64,000 bases of DNA from Schizophyllum amplum (GCA_007026445.1 VDMD01000037.1:1-64000), one strand, 5' to 3'. Shown: positions 12,416 through 22,877, counted from the first letter of the stretch. The notes: generated from the letters alone by a model not told the origin. Numbers and translations are program-made.

Positions 12416-13346
12416 ACGTCTCAACCGGCGTTCGATGCGAATCTACTGACTGGGAGAACCGTGCTCACTTCACGACTGACGATGCCTTCATTACTATATC
12501 TCGACCCACGTTGAGGGTTGGGCAGTTTTTACTTATTTATGGGGGTTCATGTTGATTATGCGAGAAGCATACTTACCTTCTTTGTTTGCGTCAGAACGGT
12601 TTTGGGGACATCCAAAGATGCGCCAAAGCGCATTGGGCTTGCTTTTTGACGAGTGGGTGGCACAGTTCGACTGTCACGTGAGTGGATTCAGACGAGCGGC
12701 ATTCTCCGAGCCCCTCTCTTTGTCTCGAATCCTCTTCTCTCTCCCTCAGCTCTCCCTCCAAGTTCACTCGCCGCCGTCGGATCTCGCGGGTCTCACCGGT
12801 ATCTTGTTGCATCCTAAGTCCTATATTGCGAAGCTCACCATCCTTCAGCAGCATATTGACGCTCCTTTGACCTGTACTGCGCGGCGCCCTCAGCCTTATT
12901 GGGGACGAGCTCACTGTAGCCCGATCCATTGGCGGTCTCGCTCGTTGCCGCGCCAACGCTGTCTCACTCCGCTCAGTCTCAACCACTGCACTGCAAAACG
13001 GGTAAGACTGTCTCACAGCTTCCGGTCGCGCTCGGGTGTCACCAAGGAATTCGAGCCTTTTTCGTCGACATTACGCTGGCGATCTGCGCTGGGCACGTTG
13101 TTGACCGGTCTCGCTATTGACTCGTTTCGGGAAGGAAGCATAGCCATGGTCGCCAATGACGCAGTGAGTCACAAACGATGAAGGAAGGCGGTGCGAGAGC
13201 GGCCATATATATAAGGGCCAAGTAGATCTGCACTATCTACCACCTCTCACCCCTTCCATTGCCCTTACACGCCTCTCCGACCGGCAAGGACTCGCCTCAT
13301 CTTTACAAATTCTTCCCTTAAGAGCACCTCTCACTCACTATACAAG
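12416..13346 (+). other. Intergenic promoter region of lyase-like copy 2
   Basis: 930 bp between the tandem paralogs with no gene seen. The last 140 bp hold a strong TATA box (annotated separately) followed by a CT-rich leader, typical of a highly expressed fungal promoter. Sequence similarity to the upstream region of copy 1 is not evident by eye. Confidence 0.5.
13206..13215 (+). promoter_or_regulatory. TATA box
   Basis: TATATATAAG lies 132 bp before the ATG of the second lyase-like gene and is followed by a pyrimidine-rich leader. Confidence 0.65.
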
Positions 13347-14265
13347 ATGAAGCTTCAATCTGCGCTTCCCGTCGCCCTGGCGTCCGCTGCGATGCTTGCT
13401 TCGGCTAAGGTGCTTAACGATGGCAGCAAACTTGCTTACGGTCGCGCTTTCAACAACCAAGTGCAGTGGCAGATGTCTGGTTTGTGACCCCACTTTCATG
13501 ATGTCGCCCAAACGCTGATCATCAATACAGGCGTTCTCGAGACCCCATGCACCGGCGCCCTCGCCAACCTCGGCATGTCCGACTGCTACCAAATGTCTCT
13601 GTCCGCCGACGGTTCGAAAAACCTCGACACCAAGCACCTCGACTCTCCCCGCCAGCGCAACGAGTTCCGCGCAGATACGCAAGCGGCGGGCGAGACGCGC
13701 ACCTACACATGGAAAGAATACGTCTCGAGCGACGCCGGCACAAGCAGCAACTTCTTCCACCTGATGCAGATCTTCGATGCGGAGAAGGGTGCGCCTGTCG
13801 TCACGCTCACCGCACGCAAAGGCCAAGTGGCCCTTGAGAGCAGCTCGTTGTGCAACGGCGACTGCCCGAGCGCGGCGTGGAGTGCCTATGCTGGGCGGAC
13901 GACGCTGCATATCATGAGGTCAGTACAAGTCATTTATGGAGACGGTCGCAAGGCTAACGGCGCGGCAGAATTACATTTGGCCCGAGCGGTTCAATGGACT
14001 ACAACGTAGAGGATGCGGAGACGGGCGAGGGCATTCTTTCGCATTCCTTGTCAGGCGCTCTAGGTGGTTCTACCACATAGTAAGTGTACGCCTTGTTTTT
14101 TACGATACCGATATGCTGATGGGTCATTACAGCTTGAAGTTTGGTACGTACCGCAAGGTGTACGACGGCATGACAGCGGTTACGTGAGTGGGATCAATAT
14201 CGTCCGCCGTAAGTCTCTGACTAACGCTTATCAGTGCTGCTGCCGGCGACTTTACGCAGTCCTGA
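13347..14265 (+). CDS. Secreted polysaccharide-lyase-like beta-jelly-roll protein, copy 2
   Basis: Five exons (13347-13479, 13531-13918, 13969-14079, 14133-14183, 14235-14265) give 237 residues. Exons 2 to 5 have exactly the lengths of those in copy 1 (388, 111, 51, 31 nt), and all intron phases match, so this is a tandem duplicate. The signal peptide is about residues 1-20 (MKLQSALPVALASAAMLASA). The same three strands are present: SPRQRNEFR, NNFFHLMQIFD and YLKFGTYRKVYD. The two cysteine pairs are also kept (ETPC..SDC, LCNGDC). Differences are spread over the whole length, so the duplication is not recent. Function as for copy 1: probably a secreted polysaccharide-binding or -cleaving protein. 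Confidence 0.72.
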
Positions 14266-14686
14266 ATCATCTAACTTGCGAGGCCGACCCTTATCCCTCC
14301 TCGAAAGCCGCTTACTTGAGGATATATGGATCTTACATATTTACGCTTACTTATTGCAGTCCTGACTCAATTGTTTATATTTTCTCGCAATACACTACAT
14401 TCTTCGGCATACGTTTTCCGACATGAAATATCTGCTAGTCCCTAGAATCCCTAGAAGCAAGTGCCAGCGAGCCTCAGCCATGTTTACTCTCTGCGAAGTT
14501 GAACATCACACGTGAGCTCGCGTGACTAGCCAGCGGCACCGGGTGCGCCTCGAGCCTTGTCCAGAACCAGAACAATTGAATCGCTCAGCAAACGGGACGC
14601 AGCGATTGGCTGGAGTTAAGCGCCTATGATGCGGTGATGCACCTGGGTTGCGCCGTCGTCGCTCTGGACAGGCCGCGCTCCTTGTC

Positions 14687-15930
14687 ATGAACTTCAAGCT
14701 CCTCACGTCTGCCGTCGTCGCCGTCGCTGCATTCATTGCTTTCCGCACCTTCAGCACGCTTCCCTCCGCACACATTCAGAACATCATGGCGTCCGACCCC
14801 ATCATGAGCAGGAGCAAGTTCAACGACCACGCAGTGCTGGCGGAGGTAGACAAGATTCGGTGCGTGGCGCAGTTAGTAGCCCGTGGACTCACCGCTTACC
14901 GTGAGCTGCAGGAAAGTCGCTGAGGTGCCACGCCCTGCTGCTGCGTCGGGCAAGACAGCATGGGCCATGGCATGGATGCACATGGTCATCTGGAATGCCT
15001 GGAAGAGCACATACTTCTACGCGGACAAAATTCCGGTGGGAGACTTTGAGAACTATCGCGAGTACGCGACACTCTCGATCAGATTCCTTGCGGTGCGTGG
15101 CAGGCGATTGTAGGTGCTCATACATACTCAGACTGAGACGCGCATGCAGGAACACCATGACGCTGAGGAGAAGACACTGTTCCCGATGCTAGAGGAGAAG
15201 ATCCCTGGCTCGATGGACACGAACCATCAGCAGCACGAATCATTCTTGCAACCTGTACATCAGACTATCTCATACCTTGGACTGTACACTCACTTTCTTC
15301 ACTGTAGCTTGAAGATGTCTTGACGTACATCAAGACTTCCACGGAAGACAAGTTCGACGCGGCCGCCTTCAGAGCGAAGGTAAGCGCGATACAACTCATG
15401 CTATTCATCGCTCGCCTCCTATATACAAGTCAACTAAACCCTCTTCAGCTCGACGACTTCCTCTTCCCTGTCATGGAGCACCTCGCGGACGAGCTGGACT
15501 CCCTTGCTGCTGACAAGGTCAGTTCATTTCGCATGCATATCTTCTGTTGCTGATAAACATCACGCCACAGCTCTCGCAGAAGATGTCGGAGGACGAGATG
15601 CAGGCCGTGAACACCGCAACACACAAAGCGCAGCAGGGCGACGACTCGAAGCTGGCGCTCCCTTTCGTTGTACAGGCGCGTCGCAGTTGCTGTTAGCATT
15701 CAAGCCGTACTAATATTCCTCTCAGAACCTCCCCCCGGGTTGCGAGTTTCCACCCGCACCTGGGTTCGTCAAGAACATTCTTGGCCCATGGATGTTCTAC
15801 TGGAAGTATGCGGGAATGTGGAAGGTAAGACTGCCCCCACCTGGCGTTGTGAAGTCGCTGACCATGGCCCAAATAGTACACTGCTTACCCCTGGAAGCAG
15901 ACACTCCCGGCTGTCGTTCCGTCACTCTGA
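14687..15930 (+). CDS. Membrane-anchored hemerythrin-like (HHE) domain protein
   Basis: Eight exons (14687-14859, 14912-15092, 15150-15254, 15308-15379, 15449-15517, 15571-15669, 15726-15824, 15877-15930) join in frame to 283 residues. Residues 4-21 form an N-terminal hydrophobic anchor or signal segment. The hemerythrin ligand pattern is visible: His81 in AWMHMVIWNAW, the HHDAEEKTLFP motif around His120/His121 and Glu125, NHQQHE around His144/His147, and a later MEHLADELD helix. HHE domains bind a di-iron centre through His and Asp/Glu. Fungal members are mostly uncharacterised, and oxygen, nitric oxide or iron sensing is only inferred. The C-terminal 60 residues are aromatic and proline rich (GPWMFYWKYAGMWK). 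No linked iron genes are seen. Confidence 0.85.
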
Positions 15931-16068
15931 TGTCTCAGTTGTTCTCCATGTTAGTTAGTCAATATTACTGTATCGTGAGGTCGTGTCTAGTGCGTCGTCG
16001 TAATATGTTCGTTGTGTCTGGATGCGTCACGTCCCCCTTTGTTCAACGATCGTCTCAACAGCAATGGG

Positions 16069-18006
16069 CTAATACCAGTATTCGAGGTCTAGTACGACGT
16101 CGCAATCGTCGAAGTCGTCGTAGTCCTCGTCGGATCCAACGGGCGGCCCCCTCTCCAGCTCTGTGATGCCCAGCATGATGTCCTTGCGCGACTGCACCAT
16201 TCTCAGACGTTCGCGCATGCGGGCTTCCAAAACGTGCTGTGGGGTGCCCCGCGCGTTTTTAGGCGCGCGTACCGGCTCTGGGTGGTGCACTACCCGTACC
16301 AGGATCATGTCCCGGGTCTCGTGGTACTTGCGGGAGACGTCCTTCCGGTACGGCCAGCGTGACTCCACCGTGTCCAGAACGTCCATATTCGAGAATCCGC
16401 TGCGCGCATTGCTCTCCCTGCGATTCTCGACGTTGAGGACGCGCAGAGCAGGCATGTAGATGTGCCGCCCACCGCGCTCACGCCGCCGCAGGGCGCGCCA
16501 GAAACCGGGCGACATCTGGCGCACCGCGTCCGTGAGGGTGAGCGTACGTACGTCCGGGCAGAGCTGCATGATGTTGAGCAGCTCCTGCTGCACGAGGGAC
16601 AGGCCGCTCAGGTGCAGGCCGCGCACGGTGCAGCGCGAGCGCTGCAGGAATGCTCGGAGAGGCGGGTGCAGCTTGAAGGCCCCCGGGCGGCACTGCGACT
16701 CGTCGCCAAGTCCGGCGGAGTATTCATCTAACATATGCAGGAACAGCTCGTCCGCCTGCCGGGTAATAGAAAGCTGGGTGAGGGCGGGGCAGACCAGCGC
16801 GTTTAGGAGTAGCTCCATGTTGGTAGGGAAACCATACTCATCCTCCTCATCCGAGTCGTATATGCCAGGATCGAGTGCCCACGTCACGATGTGGAGGATT
16901 TCGAGGTCGGGAAAGACGTGTAGGCCAAGGCCGGTGTTGCCTGGCGTTCGGCCCTGACGCGTGTCCGTATCGTGTCGCTCGCCGGAGCGTTCATCCTCCG
17001 GATCGCTAAACGAGTCCTCTTCATCCATTAGTTCAATCAAGTCCTCCGGATCCATTTCCTCATGGATCGCGCATCGCAGCTCGGTCAGCCGCGTCGCGCG
17101 AGCTATAACTTTGACCAGACTGGCGGCGCTCACTGGCATGTCGGGGAGGCGCAGGCGTGTCAGGTTCTCCCAGTGAACGCCAGCGGGGCCCAGATGTTGC
17201 ACGGCATACGTATCGCTTGCCCCCGTTTCCATCATGTGAGGATTATCCATGCCCAAGCCTTCGAGCAGGACCTCGTGCAGCAGCGGCGCATTTCGCGTAA
17301 GCCGCTTGTGTTGCCGAGGTGCGCCGCCCGCAACGTCCGGGATGTCCTGTGCGTAGTCGATAGCGAGAGAGCCCAAGTACATGGCCGCCACCGGAGCAGA
17401 GCAGCCAAAGTCGATATGTATGATCTCCAGCAGGGGAGTATCGACTTCGGGGAACAGTGGCAGCACACGCTGGCTCATGGCAAAAGAGGACGTCATGTCA
17501 ATGTAGAGCGCACGGATGCGAGGGATGTGCGGAGCGAAGAGCGGCCCGCGCAGGATGGGCATGCATCCGTCCTTGCCGACAGCGATGGAAATGGTGAGAG
17601 GATAGTCCTTTGAGAGTTGGAGTGCCATCTCGTAGTGGCGTTGCTCGTATCGGCCGAAAACGGGGAAGACACCGGCGTGGATGTAGATGTGGGACCATAG
17701 GGCCGGGCAGCCGCGCGTCACGTCCCGCCAGCGCTGGGATACACGGCCGAGTAGACGCGCGTAGTCGAGGACACCGCTCGCGCGCATGTAAGAAAAGTAA
17801 AAGTCGGCGGTCCCGGGAACAGGGCGCTCGAGCGCGAGAGGTCTGCTGAGAACGAAGATGATCTCGAGGATCTCATTGGGAAGTCGGTAGATGGGTTGTA
17901 GTTGATTATTGGCGTGGCGCTGTGCCCGTGTTTTGTTCTTTTTCTTCTCGTAGCTCTTCTTCTCGTAGCTCTTCTTCTCGTAACTCTTCTTCTCTTTGCT
18001 AGACAT
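16069..18006 (-). CDS. F-box protein with degenerate leucine-rich repeats, family A member 1
   Basis: Single coding exon; ATG at 18006, 645 residues. The same frame is open further upstream but holds no ATG there. A lysine-rich N-terminus holds three KKSYE repeats. The F-box spans residues 41-90 (RLPNEILEIIFVLSRP ... GRVSQRWRDVTRGCPALW). The rest is a long alpha/beta stretch with LRR-like spacing (LTRLRLPDMPVSAASL, FPDLEILHIVTW) and an acidic segment DEEDSFSDPEDE. F-box proteins recruit substrates to SCF (Skp1-Cullin-F-box) ubiquitin ligases; the substrate is unknown. The C-terminal block VLDTVESRWPYRKD ... EARMRERLRMVQSRKD is shared with genes at 49382 and 55176 and with the adjacent pseudogene, so this is a local family. 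A GTGAGC upstream near 18072 suggests a 5' leader intron. Confidence 0.85.
   Translation of the reverse strand: MSSKEKKSYEKKSYEKKSYEKKKNKTRAQRHANNQLQPIYRLPNEILEIIFVLSRPLALERPVPGTADFYFSYMRASGVLDYARLLGRVSQRWRDVTRGCPALWSHIYIHAGVFPVFGRYEQRHYEMALQLSKDYPLTISIAVGKDGCMPILRGPLFAPHIPRIRALYIDMTSSFAMSQRVLPLFPEVDTPLLEIIHIDFGCSAPVAAMYLGSLAIDYAQDIPDVAGGAPRQHKRLTRNAPLLHEVLLEGLGMDNPHMMETGASDTYAVQHLGPAGVHWENLTRLRLPDMPVSAASLVKVIARATRLTELRCAIHEEMDPEDLIELMDEEDSFSDPEDERSGERHDTDTRQGRTPGNTGLGLHVFPDLEILHIVTWALDPGIYDSDEEDEYGFPTNMELLLNALVCPALTQLSITRQADELFLHMLDEYSAGLGDESQCRPGAFKLHPPLRAFLQRSRCTVRGLHLSGLSLVQQELLNIMQLCPDVRTLTLTDAVRQMSPGFWRALRRRERGGRHIYMPALRVLNVENRRESNARSGFSNMDVLDTVESRWPYRKDVSRKYHETRDMILVRVVHHPEPVRAPKNARGTPQHVLEARMRERLRMVQSRKDIMLGITELERGPPVGSDEDYDDFDDCDVVLDLEYWY
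17942..17990 (-). repeat. In-frame 15-nt tandem repeat in the F-box gene
   Basis: Three copies of TTCTTCTCGTAGCTC (the third with one change) plus a partial copy encode the KKSYE repeats near the N-terminus. The length is a multiple of three, so copy-number change would keep the frame. Confidence 0.9.
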
Positions 18007-18433
18007 CGTGCCTTCACTCCACTGAAAAGGACAGATCAGAGATTTAGTCACCTGAAAAGCGCAAAGGCTCACCGTTGCACACGACCGAACTCGTCGGTGT
18101 TGATGTCAAATTTGAAGACGTTGTATGGTGAGCAAGAAGAAGGTCTTGCGCCCGCCAATGGCCCTACTAGTACCAAGAGGATGGATGAAGGAAGAAAGGC
18201 CGCGGTAACAGCCGGCTCCGAACGCATGGCCTTGGCGTGCACATGCTAGTCAGGTGACCGCGTACTTCCGTGACTCAGTGACTCCCGAGTCCCTTCCGCT
18301 CTTTCGATTACATGTTGAACTTGAGCTTGAACGTTCTGAACTTTAAAGTACCTTTTCGAACTCATTAAACTCCTACATATGAGGTCATATCGTATAAAAA
18401 TCTGAAATTCCCACTCGTGGTCCTCGATCATAC

Positions 18434-19075
18434 TTAATTATCGTACCCTTCGTCCTCGCAGTGATCATCGGACTGACAGTGCGACAGCTTTGTAATGACC
18501 AGCTCAATATCTTGACGAGCCATCGTCCTGTCCATACGACCACGCATACGCTCCTCAAGGACGTGCTTCGGCGTGCGAGGAGCATTTTTATACGCCCGCG
18601 GAGGCTCCGGACGGTGGACGAGCGCGACGCGGGGGATGGGCCGTTGAGCCTCCTCCCCAACTCCTCCCCCTTGGCAATCGGCCAGCGCCCATATAGCATG
18701 TCCAATACGTCCGCATTCACAAAGGCGCTGCATACGCCGCTCTTCTTCTGGTTCTCGACCGTCCGGCGGATTGCAGCTCGGGTACGTACTCAAGCCGTCT
18801 GCCGCGAGCAAGACTACGCCAGAACTCAACCGTCACACAAGGGAGGCGCCTGCCTGTGATGACAGAGATAGTCAGAGGCACGCTTTCGGATAGACCGAGA
18901 GGGAGTTCGAAGCAGCGCGCCTGCTGAACTTCGATGATTGCCGTGGTGCCGATGCGGATGTATGACCACATCCGAGAGGGCAGGATAAGTACCCGCGCGC
19001 GACGTTACGCCAGCGGTTGCAGACATGACTCAAGAGGGGAGTATAGTCGAGAGAGCCACTGCGGCGTAAGTACGA
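18434..19075 (-). pseudogene. Internally deleted F-box family A pseudogene
   Basis: Reading the minus strand, fragments match the neighbouring F-box protein in order. SGSLDYTPLLSHVCNRWRN aligns with ASGVLDYARLLGRVSQRWRD. LWSYIRIGTTA aligns with LWSHIYIHAG. LSESVPLTISVITGR aligns with LSKDYPLTISIAVGK. The sequence then jumps straight to the C-terminal part: VEFWRSLARG against GFWRALRRRE, ADVLDMLYGRWPIAKGE against MDVLDTVESRWPYRKD, and APRTPKHVLEERMRGRM against ARGTPQHVLEARMRERL. The middle of the protein (about 400 residues) is missing and frame changes occur between fragments, so no intact product is likely. It lies head to tail with the intact copy, suggesting tandem duplication followed by decay. 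The F-box itself is incomplete. Confidence 0.82.
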
Positions 19076-19267
19076 GAGGTACTGGTCTCAGGAAGTGTCG
19101 TAGTACATATGTAAATAAGCGGCAACGGGCAACCGGAGGGCTCCGACGCGTGGCAGTCACGACTCACAATGACACGTTGACGTCAAGTGACCGCGTATGT
19201 ACCTAATAATAATAATATGATTCTGGAGTAGGCTCGTTCCCATCCGGCTACACCACGTGACTCGTTC

Positions 19268-21499
19268 CTCGCAAGAGGCGTAGCCGGCTGGGCCCACTCG
19301 GCCGGATTTTGGCGGAAAGGTGCTTTGACCGGCTCTCCTGCCTTTCTTGGCGAAACATGAGGCTCGGACTTCGTCGTGGGGGCTCGTTTTTCTTCAAAAA
19401 AACGTCTCTAGGTCGGTATTAGTCTCGAACCCATCCGTTCGCTCCGCCCACCGGGACCCACATCAGGAGACAACGTGGGAGCACGTTTTGCGGTATTTGG
19501 GCGGTATTGAAAAGAGAGAGCAGTGAGCGGAGCGAACGTCTGGCGCATTCGGCGCGGGTTAGCTAGGATAACGTCATAGGTGAAATAACGCCCGCGTCGC
19601 GTGCGCAGCAGTGCGCGTCGACGCGGACGGCGTTGGGCCTTGTCGTGTCGGCTTGGTGTAGGGCTCCCTAGTACGACATATCTGATTGAATAACAAGACT
19701 GAATGAGGACCGACAGGGCATAGCGGACGGGAGACGAAGGCCTGTAGAGGGCGAAGCGAAGGAACACGTGCCCATCGTCGGGACGGAGGTTGCCGAGCAG
19801 CGACTCGCCGTGCTGCGAACTCAACGAGGGTATAGCACAGGGCGCAGACTTCCTGCTGTAGCACCGCTCTTCTGATCAAGGTGCATTCATGTTGAGGGTG
19901 CCCATTTAGCTACACTCTTGTCCCTGGTATAGTCAGAAAGCATCTGAGAGAGCGGGACTCGTGCGCGTCGAACTTCCGCGCCGGCGATTGCCGCGTAGTG
20001 CTTGAAGGAGGTCGCTGTCTCTAAAAATCATCAAAACCCTTCTGAGGATACTACTGGCCGCAATATTGTGTAGCATTACCGCGCGAGATAGAACGATGGT
20101 CGTGCTGCACGCCGTGTGACGCTGACAGAGGCTGCGAAGCCGGGCACAGTGTCGGCCGGATCGTTCAGTCATTTGTCCCTCAGAGACGCGAGCTTCTACG
20201 TCTATCTGCAAAAATACGCCTTCCTCAAAAGGACGGCGCTACGACAGGAAGTATGCGCCCTGTGCTATACCCTCGTTGAGTTCGCAGCACCGTGAGTCGC
20301 TGCTCGGCAACCTCCGTCCCGAGGGGCACGTGGTCCCTCGCTTCGCCGCGTAGCTTGCATTGCGTCCCTACTGTGTTCTGTCGGTGCTCATTCAGTCTAG
20401 ATGCTCGATTCCATTCGTTATGTTATGGGATCGTACACAAAAGTTGTCACGACAAGGCCCAGCGTCGTCCGCGTCGACGCCTTGACCTGCAGCGAGGAGC
20501 TGCCGCGCACGCGACGCGGGCGTTATTTCACCTATGACGTTATCCTAGCTAACCCGCGCCGAATGCGCCAGACGTTCGCTCCGCTCACTGCTCTCCACTT
20601 TTCAATACCGCCCAAATGCCGAAAAACGTGCGCCCACGTTGCGAGGTGGGTCCTTGTGGGTGCAGTGGCGGAGCGAACGGATGGGCACGAGACTAGCGCG
20701 CGCCCATGGCGGCGCTTCGCGGCGCTTCCCACGATACGGCGAGACGCGCAAAGTTCATCACCCCTGTGACCATCGCAGAGTCGTCGCCCTAGAACGGACT
20801 GTGTGCGAGAGATGAGCTACGCGGGGGCGGAGGTGACTGGCGTAGCGGTTGCCCCGCTTGAAGGTGGTCAGAGCGCCCGGGTGACCGAGTCCGAATGGGA
20901 TTTCGGATGTAGAACGCTCGGACGAAGACGACTCGCGCCAGGCCTGACGATGGGGCTACCTTGCCGCTCATCGAGTCAAAGATGACTACATGGCACTTTC
21001 TATAGACGATAAGCTCCTCAAACTTAATGAGGGGCACTAGGTCATGGACTGAGGACTCGTTCCGAGTGCGAGGACGGAGTTTTTGAGCGCAGATGTAACT
21101 AATCGTAGGCGCCGTCCACATTATATTTGAACAAATAGAAGGCGGCTGCGAGCAAGGACAAAGAATGCGCGAACGGGAAGCAATCCTGAGTGAACGATGC
21201 GCTTAATGGTGATGAACTTAGCGCGCCTCGCCGTGTCGTGGGAAGCGCCGCGAAGCGCCGCCATGGGCGCGCGCCAAGTTGACTTTTGGTCCGAAAATGG
21301 CCCCCAAACTTCGTATATACGTTCGAAAGCTCTCGCTGAGATTTTCACTTCTCATATACCGACCTAGAGACGATTTTTTGAAGAAAAACGAGCCCCCACG
21401 ACGAAGTCCGAGCCTCATGTTTCGCCAAGAAAGGCAGGAGAGCCGGTCAAAGCACCTTTCCGCCAAAATCCGGCCGAGTGGGTCCAGTCCGCTCGCAAG
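19268..21499. mobile_element. Nested inverted-repeat element, about 2.2 kb
   Basis: Three inverted pairs are visible. Outer: 19290-19420 with 21354-21486, nearly identical, containing CCCACTCGGCCGGATTTTGG. Middle: 19425-19865 with 20235-20692, arms of about 440 bp around a 370-bp loop. Inner: 20695-20765 with 21208-21280. The direct octamer CTCGCAAG occurs outside both ends (19268-19275, 21492-21499) and could be an 8-bp target duplication as made by hAT transposases, but on the left it is offset from the outer repeat by about 15 bases. Reading frames such as YFTYDVILANPRRMRQTF recur in both middle arms, yet no transposase motif is recognised. Best read as a composite of non-autonomous insertions or a rearranged element. 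Confidence 0.75.
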
Positions 21500-21755
21500 C
21501 TCGCGGGTTTCGATTTGTCCTCTTTTCACGTGACCCGCCTGAGCGCGCGAGCGACTGGCCTGCGAGTCTAATTCTGGAGCTCTCCCTAAGCCGTCCCACT
21601 CCTCTGCAGGGATCTGATTGTCTCGCCATTGTCCATTTCGTACAGCGCGTAAACTCGCGAAGATGTCTGGTATCGCAGTCAGGGTATCGTCACTACAAGC
21701 CTCCGGGCGGGTAGTGTACTGTCAAAAAGCATAGGTTCAAATTCGGCGCTGCCCA

Positions 21756-22877
21756 TCAAGTCGAGTCCGTCGGCAGGCCCTCAAGGCGCGCCTCAGCTTC
21801 GCTGTTCCGCATATTCTGCAGGGAGGCAATACGCTGTAGCGACGCGACAGTCTGGAAAGACGTTACAGTCGAGAGATGGGACGGCCCTCCGCCCTTTCGC
21901 CTCTCGCTCTCCTCCGAACTCCCCGTGAAGTGCTTGTACGCTTTGCCGTAGTCATCGAACTTGAACTGCCAGCCATTCGGCAGACCAGCGTATAGCGAGC
22001 TCTGGCGCTTCATCGGTGGCAGCTGGACACTTCCTCTCTGGATGAAGTGGGCCGGTGCAGAGTGCGCGGGCGCGCGCAGGAGCGGCGGACACGGCGCCTT
22101 GGAGGTAGACTTTGTGGGCTCCAAGATAGACTCGACGCTTTCCGAGTAGGCTAGCATCTCGGAGTCTGTGGCAAGCTCGTGCGCTGACGTGGGAGACGTG
22201 TTCTCCTTCCCATAGACGATACCGACGGAGACTTCAGAAGCGGTGCGCACCAGCGCACGAATGGCGGAGAGCGAGCCATCATGGGCGCGCGAAGCATCGT
22301 GCTCCATTATCGCTTCGGCAGTGGCGAGGTCGACGAGGTTGTCGTTGCCGGAGCGCGCGCCGAGACAGGTCGGGCAAAGTTTGACGAACATGGCGACGAG
22401 CTTGCGCGGGACGTGGGCATGGGATGCGCAGAGGTGGGCGTAGGTGGCGGAGAATGAGTCGTGCGCGACAGCTTCGTGCGCCGTGCAGAGTACGTCGTAT
22501 AATTCGTCCTGTATGGCGACCGGAACGCCGTTTTCGTGCAAGCGGAGACCGAGCGGGAGGTGCACGAGCGTGAACGTATTTACTGCCCAGCGGATGTAGC
22601 CAGACTGATCGTGAAGAGTAGCCACGGAGTTCAGAGCGGAGGCAACGAGTTCGTGGTTCGCGCGAGAGATCAAGGCCTTGTTGCGCTGAGCGGAAGAGAG
22701 CGGGGCCAGGAATCGAGCTTCGACGTCGTTCTTGTACTGATCATAGGTCGGGAGGCCAAGGTGACTCTTGGGCTGGCTCGACGCCACAGCCTCCTCTTGT
22801 GCGTCGCAAGGGCTTACGCCGCTTTCCGGATCGAAGAAAGCGGGAACATCATTCACAGAGCTGGCGTTCCCAAACAT
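21756..22877 (-). CDS. Protein with integrase-type H2C2 zinc-finger-like domain
   Basis: One coding exon from ATG 22877, 373 residues. The ATG directly follows CACAG, and a GTGCGT donor lies about 37 bases upstream, so a leader intron ends at the start codon. Residues 43-60 (PTYDQYKNDVEARFLAPL) begin a helical region. His134-x4-His139-x28-Cys168-x2-Cys171 (CTAHEAVAHDS ... HVPRKLVAMFVKLCPTC) is the HHCC arrangement of Ty3/gypsy integrase zinc-binding domains. No integrase catalytic core or reverse transcriptase is present and the frame is intact, so this looks like a host gene of the integrase-zinc-finger type found singly in basidiomycetes, not a retroelement. The C-terminal half is Ser/Pro rich with GWQFKFDDYGKAYKHF and a heptad-like VASLQRIASLQNM. 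A nucleic-acid or protein-binding role is inferred. Confidence 0.75.
   Translation of the reverse strand: MFGNASSVNDVPAFFDPESGVSPCDAQEEAVASSQPKSHLGLPTYDQYKNDVEARFLAPLSSAQRNKALISRANHELVASALNSVATLHDQSGYIRWAVNTFTLVHLPLGLRLHENGVPVAIQDELYDVLCTAHEAVAHDSFSATYAHLCASHAHVPRKLVAMFVKLCPTCLGARSGNDNLVDLATAEAIMEHDASRAHDGSLSAIRALVRTASEVSVGIVYGKENTSPTSAHELATDSEMLAYSESVESILEPTKSTSKAPCPPLLRAPAHSAPAHFIQRGSVQLPPMKRQSSLYAGLPNGWQFKFDDYGKAYKHFTGSSEESERRKGGGPSHLSTVTSFQTVASLQRIASLQNMRNSEAEARLEGLPTDST

Noticed and set aside
18007..18072. Longer N-terminus of the F-box protein at 16069
   Set aside because: The extension starts with GTG and has no ATG; a leader intron donor lies there instead.
19268..19275. CTCGCAAG as a certain hAT target duplication
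   Set aside because: An 8-base match in GC-rich DNA can be chance and it is offset from the repeat end on the left side.
20401..20769. YFTYDVILANPRRMRQTF frame as a gene
   Set aside because: The same frame recurs in the inverted arm at 19408-19824 and neither copy has a complete domain; part of a repeat.
21730..21750. GGTTCAAAT as a tRNA B box
   Set aside because: No cloverleaf can be drawn around it. No tRNA gene was recognised in the window.
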